A DNA stretch of 64,000 nt from Lewinellaceae bacterium (GTDB lineage Bacteria > Bacteroidota > Bacteroidia > Chitinophagales > Saprospiraceae). How positions within the stretch are numbered: the first letter of the stretch is position 1; every line of letters starts with the position of its first letter. Location of the stretch: contig JACJXX010000001.1 in the NCBI GenBank assembly GCA_020636435.1, positions 1,488,001-1,552,000 on the forward strand. Reading direction: 5' to 3'. The translations under genes were made by a program, and so were the position numbers. Below are positions 25,418-34,549 of the stretch, in pieces. The notes beneath the pieces were generated by a model, which was given only the letters and a program-made list of their open reading frames with translations, was not told where the DNA came from and made no database searches.

Positions 25418-26596
25418 ATGAGAAGTAAAGGGAAAGAAATACTGGAAGGAAAGTTAAAAGTTTGTGTCCGTTGTATATATGACGAGACGGTGCCCAATAT
25501 AAAATTCGACGAGCATGGTATTTGTAATTATTGCAAATCATCTGACAGTCTAATTGAACAGTATAAAACCGGTACTGCAGAAGCCAAGCAGAATCTGGAT
25601 GAAATCATTAAAAATATCAAAGAGGAAGGTAAAAATAAAAAATACGATTGTGTGATTGGTGTGAGTGGAGGAACTGATTCATCTTATCTATTACACTTGG
25701 CAGTAAAAGAATACAGGTTAAGACCGTTGGCAGTGCATTACGATAATACATGGAATACTGCCGTTGCAACCGAGAATATCCGAAAAGTGTTATCTAAACT
25801 TAATGTGGATTTATTCACATACGTTGTCAATAATAGAGAAGCTGATGATTATGTACGTTCTTTTATAATTGCCGGTGTTCCCGAAATCGATGCACCAACT
25901 GATATAGCCGCACCTGAGGTTTTATATCGTGCATGTGCAAAATACAATATACGCTATGTATTGGAAGGACATAGTTTTATTGCTGAAGGAGTCTCACCAA
26001 TGGGCAACAACTATTTTGACGGAAAATATATTGAAGATATACATAACAAATACGGAAAAGTAAAATCCAAAACCTTTCCCAATATGACTTTTTATCGGTT
26101 TATTAAATGGACATTATTTAAGCAGATAAAAAAAATCAGACCATTATGGTATATTAAATATTCGAAGGAAATGGCCAGAAAACTTCTGGAGAATGAGTAT
26201 GACTGGAAATACTATGGAGGTCATCACCTTGAGAACAGAATCACAGAGTTCCTTCACTCATATTACAATCCGCGCAAATTTGATATTGATAACAGGAATT
26301 GGAGTTTGGCTGCTGCTGCGAGGAACGGTATTATGACTAGAGAAGAAGCCTTACAAAAGTATGCGGTGCCACTAGAGGTATCTGAAGAGTTCCTAGACTA
26401 CGTTTGTAAGCGAATCGAAATGTCAAGAAGTGAACTGGAGGAATATATCAATAAACCGAATAAATCGTTCCGTGATTTTAAAACATATAAAAAGCGTTTC
26501 GAAATCCTTCGCCCGTTATTTAAAATAATGGCCGAGAAAAATTTAGTGCCGATGAGTTTCTATCTCAAATATTGTTTCCCACTTCCTGAGGCATGA
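25418..26596 (+). CDS. wbpG: N-acetyl sugar amidotransferase (WbpG/PseA-type)
   Basis: PP-loop ATPase that converts an acetamido group on a sugar nucleotide to acetamidino, using ammonia supplied by a HisH/HisF-like pair. 392 residues. Zinc-knuckle cysteines Cys16, Cys19, Cys36 and Cys39 (CVRC, CNYC), then the PP-loop SGGTDSS at 83-89, and LEGHSFIAEGVSP further on. The two following genes are HisH and HisF relatives, as in the P. aeruginosa O5 cluster (wbpG-hisH2-hisF2), which makes the assignment firm. It overlaps the HisH gene by ATGA. AT-rich. Confidence 0.92.
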   Translation: MRSKGKEILEGKLKVCVRCIYDETVPNIKFDEHGICNYCKSSDSLIEQYKTGTAEAKQNLDEIIKNIKEEGKNKKYDCVIGVSGGTDSSYLLHLAVKEYRLRPLAVHYDNTWNTAVATENIRKVLSKLNVDLFTYVVNNREADDYVRSFIIAGVPEIDAPTDIAAPEVLYRACAKYNIRYVLEGHSFIAEGVSPMGNNYFDGKYIEDIHNKYGKVKSKTFPNMTFYRFIKWTLFKQIKKIRPLWYIKYSKEMARKLLENEYDWKYYGGHHLENRITEFLHSYYNPRKFDIDNRNWSLAAAARNGIMTREEALQKYAVPLEVSEEFLDYVCKRIEMSRSELEEYINKPNKSFRDFKTYKKRFEILRPLFKIMAEKNLVPMSFYLKYCFPLPEA

Positions 26597-27198
26597 TTAC
26601 CATTGTAGATTATGGAATGGGTAATTTAGGCTCGGTTCTCAATATGTTAAAGAGAATCGGTGTAAAGGCGCAGATTATTGATGATCCTGAAAAATTAAGT
26701 GAGGCAAAGAAGATTTTATTGCCTGGCGTTGGTTCATTTGATCAGGCAATGAAGCGCATCACCGTTTCAGGTTTTAAAGACATATTAGACCACAAAGCCC
26801 TCGTTGAGAAAGTACCTGTATTGGGGATTTGTCTAGGAATGCAATTACTTACGCGAGGCAGTGAAGAGGGTGTTTTACCAGGTTTGGGCTGGATAGCTGC
26901 CGATACTATTAAGTTCCCTCAGATGGAAGGATTGAAAATACCTCATATGGGATGGAATATGGTGACACCTGCAACGCATAGTCTGCTAACCCAAAATCTG
27001 CCTGTAGAAAGCCGCTTTTATTTCGTGCATTCTTATCGGATACATGTAGATGATGAAAAAAACAGTATTCTGAAAGCACATTATGGAATTACATTTGATG
27101 CTGCGATACAAAAAGAAAATATTTTCGGGACACAATTTCATCCTGAAAAAAGTCACCGATTTGGGATGCAGTTATTACAAAACTTCTCATTGATCTAA
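26593..27198 (+). CDS. hisH: HisH-type glutamine amidotransferase for sugar amidination
   Basis: Class I glutaminase, 201 residues. The catalytic triad is complete: Cys80 in GICLGMQ, His183 and Glu185 in QFHPEKS. Releases ammonia from glutamine and passes it through the HisF-like barrel. Context (wbpG upstream, hisF-like downstream, no other histidine genes) points to acetamidino-sugar synthesis rather than histidine synthesis. Separated from hisF by a single base. Confidence 0.9.
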   Translation: MITIVDYGMGNLGSVLNMLKRIGVKAQIIDDPEKLSEAKKILLPGVGSFDQAMKRITVSGFKDILDHKALVEKVPVLGICLGMQLLTRGSEEGVLPGLGWIAADTIKFPQMEGLKIPHMGWNMVTPATHSLLTQNLPVESRFYFVHSYRIHVDDEKNSILKAHYGITFDAAIQKENIFGTQFHPEKSHRFGMQLLQNFSLI

Positions 27199-27199
27199 A

Positions 27200-27961
27200 A
27201 TGCTTCGCGTAAGAGTTATACCTTGCTTGCTATTGATTAAGGAGTCCCTTGTCAAAACTATTAAATTTAAAAGACCAGGGTATATTGGAGATCCCATTAA
27301 TACTGTTAGAATTTTTAATGAATTGGAAGTAGATGAACTCTGCTTTCTTGATATCCGAGCCTCTATCGAAGGACGCTCACCAAATTTGGACATTCTTCAT
27401 CAAATTGCAGATGAATGTTTCATGCCATTATCTTATGGAGGAGGAATCAGAGATGCTGAAACAGCCCAAAAGATTTTAGCGATCGGATTTGAAAAAATAG
27501 TGATCAATACCTCCACTTTTGAAAATCCAGGGGTCATTAGCCAGATTGCCAACCATTCAGGAAACCAGAGCGTTATTGGATCCATCGACGTCAAACGAAA
27601 TCTTTGGGGAAACTATGAAGTGTATTCCCATGATGGCAAACGAAAACAAAAGGTTAATCCAATAACTTGGGCACAAGAACTGGAAGAACTTGGGGTAGGA
27701 GAAATCTTGATTACTTCAATTGACAGGGATGGAACCTGGAAAGGATATGACCTGGATATCATTCAGAGGATTAGTGAGACAGTGAATGTTCCAGTTATTG
27801 CTAACGGGGGTGCCGGGAATGTTGAACATCTGGGCGCAGCTGTTAAATATGGACATGCATCTGCTGTCGCATTAGGGAGTATGGTTGTATATCAGCAGAA
27901 AGGGATGGGTGTATTGGTTAATTTTCCGGATAGAGAAAAATTAAAAGCCCTAATTGGCTAA
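27200..27961 (+). CDS. hisF: HisF-like barrel of the sugar amidotransferase complex
   Basis: 253-residue TIM barrel. It retains the phosphate-binding GGGIRD (81-86) and the catalytic-type Asp130 in GSIDVKRN, but at position 11, where histidine-pathway HisF has a catalytic Asp (IPCLDV), it has Leu (IPCLLL). ITSIDRDGTWKGYD is conserved. Loss of Asp11 suggests that it no longer makes imidazole glycerol phosphate and serves as an ammonia conduit for WbpG. A start at 27200 gives the normal family N-terminus. Confidence 0.88.
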   Translation: MLRVRVIPCLLLIKESLVKTIKFKRPGYIGDPINTVRIFNELEVDELCFLDIRASIEGRSPNLDILHQIADECFMPLSYGGGIRDAETAQKILAIGFEKIVINTSTFENPGVISQIANHSGNQSVIGSIDVKRNLWGNYEVYSHDGKRKQKVNPITWAQELEELGVGEILITSIDRDGTWKGYDLDIIQRISETVNVPVIANGGAGNVEHLGAAVKYGHASAVALGSMVVYQQKGMGVLVNFPDREKLKALIG

Positions 27962-27962
27962 T

Positions 27963-29189
27963 ATGAAAGTAGCTTGCATCGGGAATATGAACAATATGCT
28001 CTTTTCTTTAACAAGATATTTAAGAGAAAAGGATATTGATGCGCATCTATTTCTATCAGCCAACGAATTAAATGGATTAGAACATTTTCTGCCACAAAAT
28101 GATACTTTTGACAATAAATTCGAAAATTACACAAAGCAGTTAAGCTGGGGGGCAGGCGGGAGTACAGTTTTCAAAAACACTACAAAAGAGCAGATCAAGA
28201 GAGATCTTGCTGGATTTGACTTTTTTATTGTATGTGGAACTGCAATAGGTTATTTGCACAAAGCAGGAATAAAAACGGACATTTACTTTCCTCACGGGTC
28301 CGATATCAAATATGTCCCTTTTATGGGTGAAAAGATGACGATTCTGAACAAATTTCGCAACTTTTATGGCTTCCGTTTTTTCGAATCCATGAAAAAGGGT
28401 ATTCAATCTGCTAAAATAATTAACATAGAACATTCTGATCCATTTTGGAAAGACCCTCTTATCAGATTAAATGTCTTAAATAAATCTACTTATTTTGGTT
28501 GCCCTATGGTTTTCGACACTATTTACAACAGAGAAAATATAGCTAAATATTATCAAAATATTACTAACTTAGAACTATATGAAAAACTGAGAGTTGAAAA
28601 TGATTTACTAATTGTAAATCAGGCAAGTCAAACCTGGACTGCTCCAATAGACAAAACTGGCAGAATAAGCAAAGGCAGTAATAACTTAATTGAGGGCTTC
28701 GCATCTTTTATTGCACAAAAACCTCATGATTACAAAGCAAAATTGATCCTTTTCGAATATGGCAATGATGTAAAAGCCTCGAAAAAATTAATCTCCAACT
28801 TAGGTATTATTAATCATGTTTTGTGGCATCCAACCTCTGCACGGAAAGAAATCATGACTCTCCTGTCATTTGCAGATTTTGCTTGCGGAGAGTTTTATCC
28901 AGGCTGCATTGGCGGAAACACTACTTGGGAAGCCTTAGTAAGTGGAGCTTGCTTATTACATTACCTTAACACTAAGCATACTGAATTCAAAGAGTTCTTA
29001 GACACGCCCTATCCTTTTGTCAATGTTAAAAAGCCTGAAGAAATTTCCAAGGTGCTTCTCGATTTCACCTTAAACCAACAGAAATACAAAAATCTTGGGC
29101 AACAGGGCACAATATGGTATAAAAAGTATTTTGCCGAAAAATCTTTAAATAAATGGATTGAATTGATTGAAAAAAGTAAAAATGATTAA
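27963..29189 (+). CDS. putative glycosyltransferase (GT-B-like)
   Basis: 408 residues from ATG 27963; a TTG at 27954 would overlap the hisF-like stop. N-terminal KVACIGNMNNMLFSLTRYLREK resembles the first Rossmann unit of GT4-type enzymes. The C-terminal half shows a GT-B pattern: LLIVNQASQTW, LILFEYGNDVKASKKLISNLG, then VLWHPTS and FADFACGEFYPGCIGGNTTWEALVSGACLL (split mention), where the E of TTWEAL would sit near the nucleotide. No exact family is assignable. Donor and acceptor are unknown. In the coupled operon; overlaps the next gene. Confidence 0.65.
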   Translation: MKVACIGNMNNMLFSLTRYLREKDIDAHLFLSANELNGLEHFLPQNDTFDNKFENYTKQLSWGAGGSTVFKNTTKEQIKRDLAGFDFFIVCGTAIGYLHKAGIKTDIYFPHGSDIKYVPFMGEKMTILNKFRNFYGFRFFESMKKGIQSAKIINIEHSDPFWKDPLIRLNVLNKSTYFGCPMVFDTIYNRENIAKYYQNITNLELYEKLRVENDLLIVNQASQTWTAPIDKTGRISKGSNNLIEGFASFIAQKPHDYKAKLILFEYGNDVKASKKLISNLGIINHVLWHPTSARKEIMTLLSFADFACGEFYPGCIGGNTTWEALVSGACLLHYLNTKHTEFKEFLDTPYPFVNVKKPEEISKVLLDFTLNQQKYKNLGQQGTIWYKKYFAEKSLNKWIELIEKSKND

Positions 29190-30120
29190 GAAAGCTCTTC
29201 GAAATATAGAAGCTCTTTTCAAATTAAAAACTCAAATCCTATCCTTAAGAAAGGAAACCGAAGAGCAAAAAAATTTAACTGGCCGGTTGTTTAGCGAATG
29301 GAATAAAACAAGAACCATAAGTAAGTTATCGGAAGTTGAATTCAAGGTGTTTTCGCAGTATGGTGACGATGGGATCATAAACTACTTGACTTCAAAATTA
29401 GAAGTTCAAAATAAAACCTTTGTTGAATTTGGAGTTGAAAATTACACGGAATCAAACACGCGTTTTCTGTTATTGAACAGCAATTGGAGTGGTTTAGTGA
29501 TGGATGGCAGCGAAGACAACATTGCCTTTATAAAAAAAGATGACATAACCCGAAAATATGACCTCAAATCACAAAAAGCTTTCATCACTGCTGAAAACAT
29601 TAACGAATTATTATCGGGCAACAACATAACAGGCGAAATTGGACTTATAAGCATAGACATCGATGGCAATGATTATTGGGTATGGAAAGCGATAACTGTT
29701 ATCAACCCGGTCATTGTAGTTTCTGAATACAATAGCATTTGGGGATACGATAAGCCTTTTACGGTTCCTTATGACCCCAATTTTTTCAGGACTGATTATC
29801 ATTACACCAATCTGGTGTATGGATCTTCTTTATTGTCTTTATGCGACCTTGCGGAAGAAAAAGGATATTATTTTGTTGGATGCAATACAATGGGCAATAA
29901 TGCGTACTTCATAAGAAAGGACAGATTGGGCAAAATTTTGAGCCCCCTATCTCCCGAAGAAGGTTATTCATTTTCCAAGTTTTCTGAAAGCAGGGGAAGG
30001 GATGGCAGTTGGACAATGTTAAAAGGGGATGCACGGTTGAGGGCTATTCTCGGAGTAAATGTCTACGACACCAGGAAAAAAGAAGTTATTAAATTGACAG
30101 AGAAGGCTTTAGGGCTATGA
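29182..30120 (+). CDS. FkbM-like methyltransferase domain protein
   Basis: 312 residues from ATG 29182 (a TTG at 29167 lies further inside the preceding gene). After a coiled-coil-like N-terminus (residues about 10-45, Lys/Glu-rich), the segment SQYGDDGIINYLTSKL and FVEFGVENYTESNTRFLL resembles the SAM-binding entry of FkbM-related proteins, with ISIDIDGNDYWVWKAI as the following acidic strand. It may methylate a sugar hydroxyl. Its stop once overlapped the next gene's start (see the MITE at 30124). Confidence 0.65.
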   Translation: MIKKALRNIEALFKLKTQILSLRKETEEQKNLTGRLFSEWNKTRTISKLSEVEFKVFSQYGDDGIINYLTSKLEVQNKTFVEFGVENYTESNTRFLLLNSNWSGLVMDGSEDNIAFIKKDDITRKYDLKSQKAFITAENINELLSGNNITGEIGLISIDIDGNDYWVWKAITVINPVIVVSEYNSIWGYDKPFTVPYDPNFFRTDYHYTNLVYGSSLLSLCDLAEEKGYYFVGCNTMGNNAYFIRKDRLGKILSPLSPEEGYSFSKFSESRGRDGSWTMLKGDARLRAILGVNVYDTRKKEVIKLTEKALGL

Positions 30121-30123
30121 ATA

Positions 30124-30268
30124 GTAACTTCTCAATAAATGTCGTTTTGCTGCCAGTCCCGTAGGGACGATAGGCCGTTGCCAGGGCCGTAAGGCCCTGG
30201 AAATGGGGTTTAGCCTTGTTTAAGTCCTGTAAGGACGACAGGTTTTATTCTATATATTGAGAAGTTAC
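30124..30268. mobile_element. GTAACTTCTC MITE, copy 3 (145 bp), inserted in an operon overlap
   Basis: Perfect 14-bp inverted ends (GTAACTTCTCAATA / TATTGAGAAGTTAC) and the 8-bp direct repeat TATGAATA at 30116-30123 and 30269-30276. The left duplicate contains the TGA stop of the methyltransferase-like gene and the right one the ATG of the glycosyltransferase, so the element landed exactly on a former ATGA overlap and the duplication rebuilt both codons. Confidence 0.88.
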
Positions 30269-30269
30269 T

Positions 30270-31415
30270 ATGAATATCGCCTTAGCAACAAGTACCTATC
30301 TTCCTTATACCATGTCCTGGATACACCGGCAATTGATTGCTTACAATCGGGGCGAATCGGTAGTATTGTGCCAAAGCCGGGAAAACGAAGAAACATTCCC
30401 GATTGATACCGCCTATTCTTTTGGTGAAGAGGCTTATTGGTCCAAGGCTTTGAAAGCAAAGTTTGGCTTCTGGTTCGGCCGACGGCCGATTAAAATGCCG
30501 GCTCAGCAAAAAAGAGAAATAAAAAAACTTTTTGAAAAGCATGAAATTCAGCTACTACACGTACATTTTGGCACCTATGCTATCTACTTTGCCAAATTAT
30601 GTCAAGAGCTGAATATACCCCTATTAGTTACTTTCCATGGGCATGACATCAGTTCAGCGCTTGAACGTTGGCCTGCCTACAAACAAGCCTTCCCGTCCTT
30701 GCTAGGAGATATTACATCAGCCATCGTCATTTCCGAAGAAATGAAAGAACGGCTGCTTAAATTGGGCTGCCCGGAAGAAAAGATAAAGGTCTCTTATTTA
30801 GGAGTTCCACTTGATGATTTTCCCTTCTTTGAGCGGCTACACAAAAAAGAAAAGACGATTTTCCTCCATGCAGGCCGGTTGACGGCAAAAAAAGGAGTGC
30901 CAGACTTAGTGAAGGCTTTCCATGCTGCATTTGGCAGTGATAACCTGGCTGCCGAATTGTGGATTGCCGGAGATGGTGAAGAGAGAACTGTTGTAGAAAA
31001 AACCATTCAAGAACTTGACTTATCCAAATCTGTCAAAATGCTGGGCCGCCTAGAGCATGATGAATTGATTGAAGCCCGAAACAAAGCTGATGTTTTTGTA
31101 TTAAATTGCCGGACCGACCATGTCGGAACCAAAGAAGGATTGCCGATTTCAACCCTGGAAGCCGCCGCTACCGGGCTGCCCGCAATCTCTACCTATCATG
31201 CCGGCATTCCGGAGAGCATTATTGACGGCAAAACAGGTTTTCTCGTTCAGGAATATGATACCGCAGGTTTTGCAGAAGCAATGCAACGTTTAACGAATAC
31301 TCAACTGAGAAAGGAAATGGGTCGAAAAGCGAGAGCCTTTATGGAAGCTAAATTCGATTTGGAAGACTGCAATGAAGTCTTATATCAAATTTATAAAGAA
31401 GCCGTCCAATTATGA
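30270..31415 (+). CDS. GT4-family glycosyltransferase
   Basis: 381 residues. N-terminal Rossmann unit MNIALATSTYLPYTMSWIHRQL, then LLHVHFGTYAIYFAKLC and VTFHGHDIS. The C-terminal GT4 domain has AGRLTAKKGVPDLVKAF (about 205-221) and the retaining-enzyme EX7E motif in KEGLPISTLEAAATGLP (about 290-306). Likely transfers a hexose or amino sugar onto the lipid-linked repeat. The ATG was re-created by the MITE target duplication; the 5' untranslated context is now the MITE's right end. It overlaps the next gene by ATGA. Confidence 0.88.
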   Translation: MNIALATSTYLPYTMSWIHRQLIAYNRGESVVLCQSRENEETFPIDTAYSFGEEAYWSKALKAKFGFWFGRRPIKMPAQQKREIKKLFEKHEIQLLHVHFGTYAIYFAKLCQELNIPLLVTFHGHDISSALERWPAYKQAFPSLLGDITSAIVISEEMKERLLKLGCPEEKIKVSYLGVPLDDFPFFERLHKKEKTIFLHAGRLTAKKGVPDLVKAFHAAFGSDNLAAELWIAGDGEERTVVEKTIQELDLSKSVKMLGRLEHDELIEARNKADVFVLNCRTDHVGTKEGLPISTLEAAATGLPAISTYHAGIPESIIDGKTGFLVQEYDTAGFAEAMQRLTNTQLRKEMGRKARAFMEAKFDLEDCNEVLYQIYKEAVQL

Positions 31416-32359
31416 TTATTGTCACTGGTGGGTTAGGGTTTATTGGAAATGAATTGGTGCGCCAACTCAAGCAGAGAGGAGAAAATGTGCTGATAATAGA
31501 CAACCGAAACAGAGTGGCTCCGGATATCGAGGATATCATGGATGTCCCTATTGAATATGCAGATGTTGTAGATTACAATACCATTTCCGCGATCTTCGAA
31601 AGGGTGAAGCCAAAAACAATTTATCACCTGGCTGCTATTCATTTCATTCCGGAATGCAATGAAAACCCAGAGCGCACCTTGCGAATAAATGTTGAAGGGA
31701 CCCAATCCGTATTAAGAGCGGCAGCCTCCTCCGGCACCCGGCAATTCTTTTTTGCGTCAAGCGGCGCTGTATATGCAGATAGTCCTAATTCTTTAAAGGA
31801 AGAAGATAAAATTGGACCTGTTGATGTTTATGGGTATAGCAAACTATTTGGAGAGCAACTTTGCGAATGGTATGCCAAAGAAAGCAGTCTTCAGGTGGCT
31901 ATTTGCAGGTTATTCAATAACTACGGTCCAAGAGAAACCAACCTACATATCATCCCGGAGATTATTAAACAACTGAAGGAGGGAGACGAACTGCATCTCG
32001 GAAATATCAAACCAATCCGGGATTATATACATACCAAGGATACTGCAAAAGCAATGATTCTGTTGGCGAACAAATTAAACAAGCCTCTCACTACAGTAAA
32101 TTTAACTAACGGAGAAGGATATTCTGTTGAAGATTTAATAGGAATGTTTCGAATACATACCGGCAGGAATTTGGTTTATGTAAAAGACCCGTCAAGATAC
32201 CGGAAAGTAGATAAGTCAATACAAACTGGAAATGTAAGTTATTTAAAAGAATTGACAGGATGGGAGCCTCAGATAAAAATGAAGGAAGGATTAAGAGAGT
32301 TGTTGAAGTATGAGGGGCTTATTGCTCATCCCCAAAAGCCTATGAATACAAACGTGTAA
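31412..32359 (+). CDS. NAD-dependent epimerase/dehydratase (SDR)
   Basis: 315 residues. GGLGFIG at residues 6-12, HLAAIHFIPECNENP (a variant of the HLAAQ segment), FASSGAVYAD and catalytic tyrosine/lysine in VYGYSKLFGEQL, followed by RLFNNYGPRETN. These features fit a UDP-hexose 4-epimerase-like or 4,6-dehydratase-like enzyme; SSGAVY favours an epimerase. Exact substrate is unknown. It is the last gene of the coupled run that begins at 20137; a 569-base gene-free stretch follows. Confidence 0.82.
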   Translation: MIIVTGGLGFIGNELVRQLKQRGENVLIIDNRNRVAPDIEDIMDVPIEYADVVDYNTISAIFERVKPKTIYHLAAIHFIPECNENPERTLRINVEGTQSVLRAAASSGTRQFFFASSGAVYADSPNSLKEEDKIGPVDVYGYSKLFGEQLCEWYAKESSLQVAICRLFNNYGPRETNLHIIPEIIKQLKEGDELHLGNIKPIRDYIHTKDTAKAMILLANKLNKPLTTVNLTNGEGYSVEDLIGMFRIHTGRNLVYVKDPSRYRKVDKSIQTGNVSYLKELTGWEPQIKMKEGLRELLKYEGLIAHPQKPMNTNV

Positions 32360-32928
32360 GCCGGCTCTTTGAAATTTTTCAGTCATATCTATTTAACCAT
32401 TTAGAAATTTTTAGAGAGCTAGTTGGGCTATCCACTTGCATTGTAATAATTAATCAAACCTATAGTTTCTGAATGATATACTGTTACGGTTCTTGATTTC
32501 TAGGGCATGTTTGGAGCATAAGTTTTGAAAAGGCTTTGATTTGGTGGCTAAAATTCCAAAAACCCTTGTTGACTGACGGGTTTTCCAACTATTATTCTGG
32601 TTTCGTTAGAAAAGCATTTGGAACCTCGGTCATTTAATCGGTAACTAAAAGCCAAGTTTGATAGACCAACTCCTTTGTTGAAAAGGAATTTGGCTGTCCT
32701 TGAGTACCTCCAAACAAGCTCTTAGTCTCCATCGAGGCTAACATCCAAGCTACTAATTTCTTGCTCAGGAAAGAATTTTCTATAACCCCCTATAGGAAGT
32801 AAGTCAATTTTTCTATTTGTATTGCTAGAACTTGAGCATTGTAGTGAAAACCCGGGAGTTGGCTTCCTTTTTAGAGCTGTTTATACATCGGGACTAAATA
32901 TAGTCTCATCTAAAAATAAGATATAAAA
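32360..32928. other. 569-base gene-free stretch
   Basis: AT-rich, many stops in all frames, no recognisable gene, RNA or repeat shared with the rest of the window. It divides the coupled operon from the RraA-like gene and could hold a promoter; no convincing TTG-N19-TAnnTTTG pair was found. Fragments such as the 32560-32800 region may be decayed coding sequence, but I cannot identify the source. Confidence 0.5.
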
Positions 32929-33627
32929 ATGATTAAAAAAATTATTGACCTTATTGAATCGAACAGGATTTCAAGCACTGAAGTAGCTGATGCACTTGGA
33001 AAAAAAGGAGTAATTCCAGGTGTTCATCCCATAAACCCAGGCCGACACGTAGTTGGCAAAGTTCATTATGTATATGCTCACAATGAATCCAACTGGCCAT
33101 TGCATGAACAGATAAGAGAATTGCCTGAAAACTGTTTGCTTTATGTGGATACTTTTGATTGTGAACATAAAGCGATTTTTGGCGATTTAGTCTCTAAGTA
33201 TCTTATACTCTACAAGAAAGTAAAAGGTATTGTTGTTCAAGGATTAATGAGAGATGTACCTGACCTCAAAAAATATGGGTTTTCTATATGGTGTAAAGGA
33301 TACAGCCCTTTGGGTTGCTATAACAAATCAATTGAGCCTTCCGATGAAGTAAAAGCTGAAGTAAAGCAAAGGTCTGCTTATTTCAATAATGGAGTCTTGG
33401 TTTGTGATGATTCAGGTTGTACAATGATCGAAAATTCACTAATCAATGAGGATACATTGCATAGGTTAGAATTAATAGAGCTTCAGGAAGATATCTGGTC
33501 TTTTTGCATAAATACTCTTAAGTGGAGCACGTTTGATACAGTTTGTTTAAAAAAATACTTGACAAATCCGGAAGTGCTTCCCGAAATATTAAGAGAAAAG
33601 GTCAAATCAATACCTTTTAAGCAATAA
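32929..33627 (+). CDS. RraA-like (HMG/CHA aldolase fold) family protein
   Basis: 232 residues. The RraA/MenG-like core is visible: SSTEVADALGKKGVIPGVHPI at the start, then IFGDLVSKYLILYKKVKGIVVQGLMRDVPDLKKYGF (residues about 83-118, quoted for position), whose GxxRD element aligns with the ligand- and metal-binding GG-RD of the family, and IWCKGYSPLG. Relatives include class II pyruvate aldolases and the RNase E inhibitor RraA. Presence in a sugar locus suggests an enzymatic role on a small oxo-acid or sugar, not RNase control. Two bases separate it from a GT2 gene. Confidence 0.7.
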   Translation: MIKKIIDLIESNRISSTEVADALGKKGVIPGVHPINPGRHVVGKVHYVYAHNESNWPLHEQIRELPENCLLYVDTFDCEHKAIFGDLVSKYLILYKKVKGIVVQGLMRDVPDLKKYGFSIWCKGYSPLGCYNKSIEPSDEVKAEVKQRSAYFNNGVLVCDDSGCTMIENSLINEDTLHRLELIELQEDIWSFCINTLKWSTFDTVCLKKYLTNPEVLPEILREKVKSIPFKQ

Positions 33628-33629
33628 TT

Positions 33630-34547
33630 ATGATAAGTGTTGTCATACCAGTTTTCAATGAAGGCTCACCTTTGAAAGGGCTTTGTGATCGTATTCAAAC
33701 TTGTTTGAAGCAAATATCCGATCAATATGAAATTATATTGATCGATGACCGAAGCCAAGACAACTCTTGGGAAGTAATGAAAGAATTAGCAATAAATTCA
33801 ACGCAAATCAAAATTGCCAGACTTTCTCGGAATTTTGGTCAACATAGTGCGCTTACAGCAGGTATGTCGCTAGCCAAAGGAAATTATATTGTACTAATGG
33901 ATTGCGACGGACAAGATGACCCAATGTACATTAATCTCATGTTTAATCTTCTACGGGATTCAAATGTTCAAATAGTTTATGCAAAGAGAAAAAACAGGAA
34001 AGATAAATGGCACAAAAATATTTCATCGAGAATAGTTAATTTCTTAATGGAAAAATTGTCAGGATTTAAATATGATCCGGAGATAGGCACTTATCGCATA
34101 ATGACTAAAACAGTTTGCGAAGCATATTTGTCTATGCCAGAAAAGAATAGGTTTATCGGCGGAATGTTCTATTGGTTGAATTTTCAGTACAGGACTTTAC
34201 CAGTCGAACATAAGAATAGACTCTATGGTAAATCGAATTATACTTTCTTGAAATCATTGAAGCTAGCCAGGTTGGGAATCCTAAGTTCATCAACAAAACT
34301 ATTATCAATTGGAATTTACTTGGGCTTGATATCCTCTGTTGCCTCAATAGCTGCTGCAGGATATTATTTTACCCTAAAGTTATTTTATGACGTCCCAATA
34401 GGATACACATCTGTCATTGTAAGCATATTTTTTGTTGGCAGTATCATTATGTTAATTCTCGGAATTATTGGAGAATACCTTAGAGAAATATTTGAAGAAG
34501 TAAAGGCCCGTCCCAATTTTATTTTTGAGGAAAAAATAAACATTTAG
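33630..34547 (+). CDS. GT2 glycosyltransferase, polyprenyl-phosphate type (GtrB/ArnC-like)
   Basis: 305 residues. N-terminal GT-A fold: VVIPVFNEG, LIDDRSQDNS, RLSRNFGQHSALTAGM and the DxD site Asp91-Cys-Asp93 in MDCDGQDDP. Two membrane helices near the C-terminus (about 225-250 and 262-285) end in GEYLREIFEEVKARP. This is the architecture of enzymes that load a sugar onto undecaprenyl phosphate for periplasmic transfer. It suggests that part of the glycan decoration takes place outside the cytoplasm, possibly by the large membrane protein at 38458. Confidence 0.88.
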   Translation: MISVVIPVFNEGSPLKGLCDRIQTCLKQISDQYEIILIDDRSQDNSWEVMKELAINSTQIKIARLSRNFGQHSALTAGMSLAKGNYIVLMDCDGQDDPMYINLMFNLLRDSNVQIVYAKRKNRKDKWHKNISSRIVNFLMEKLSGFKYDPEIGTYRIMTKTVCEAYLSMPEKNRFIGGMFYWLNFQYRTLPVEHKNRLYGKSNYTFLKSLKLARLGILSSSTKLLSIGIYLGLISSVASIAAAGYYFTLKLFYDVPIGYTSVIVSIFFVGSIIMLILGIIGEYLREIFEEVKARPNFIFEEKINI

Positions 34548-34549
34548 TA

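Noticed and set aside
26593..27961. Histidine biosynthesis genes hisH/hisF
   Set aside because: No other his genes nearby, direct coupling to wbpG, and the HisF-like protein lacks Asp11; an acetamidino-sugar role is more likely.
32929..33627. True RraA regulator of RNase E
   Set aside because: The protein is longer than RraA and has only the general fold motifs; the context is metabolic, so only the fold family is claimed.
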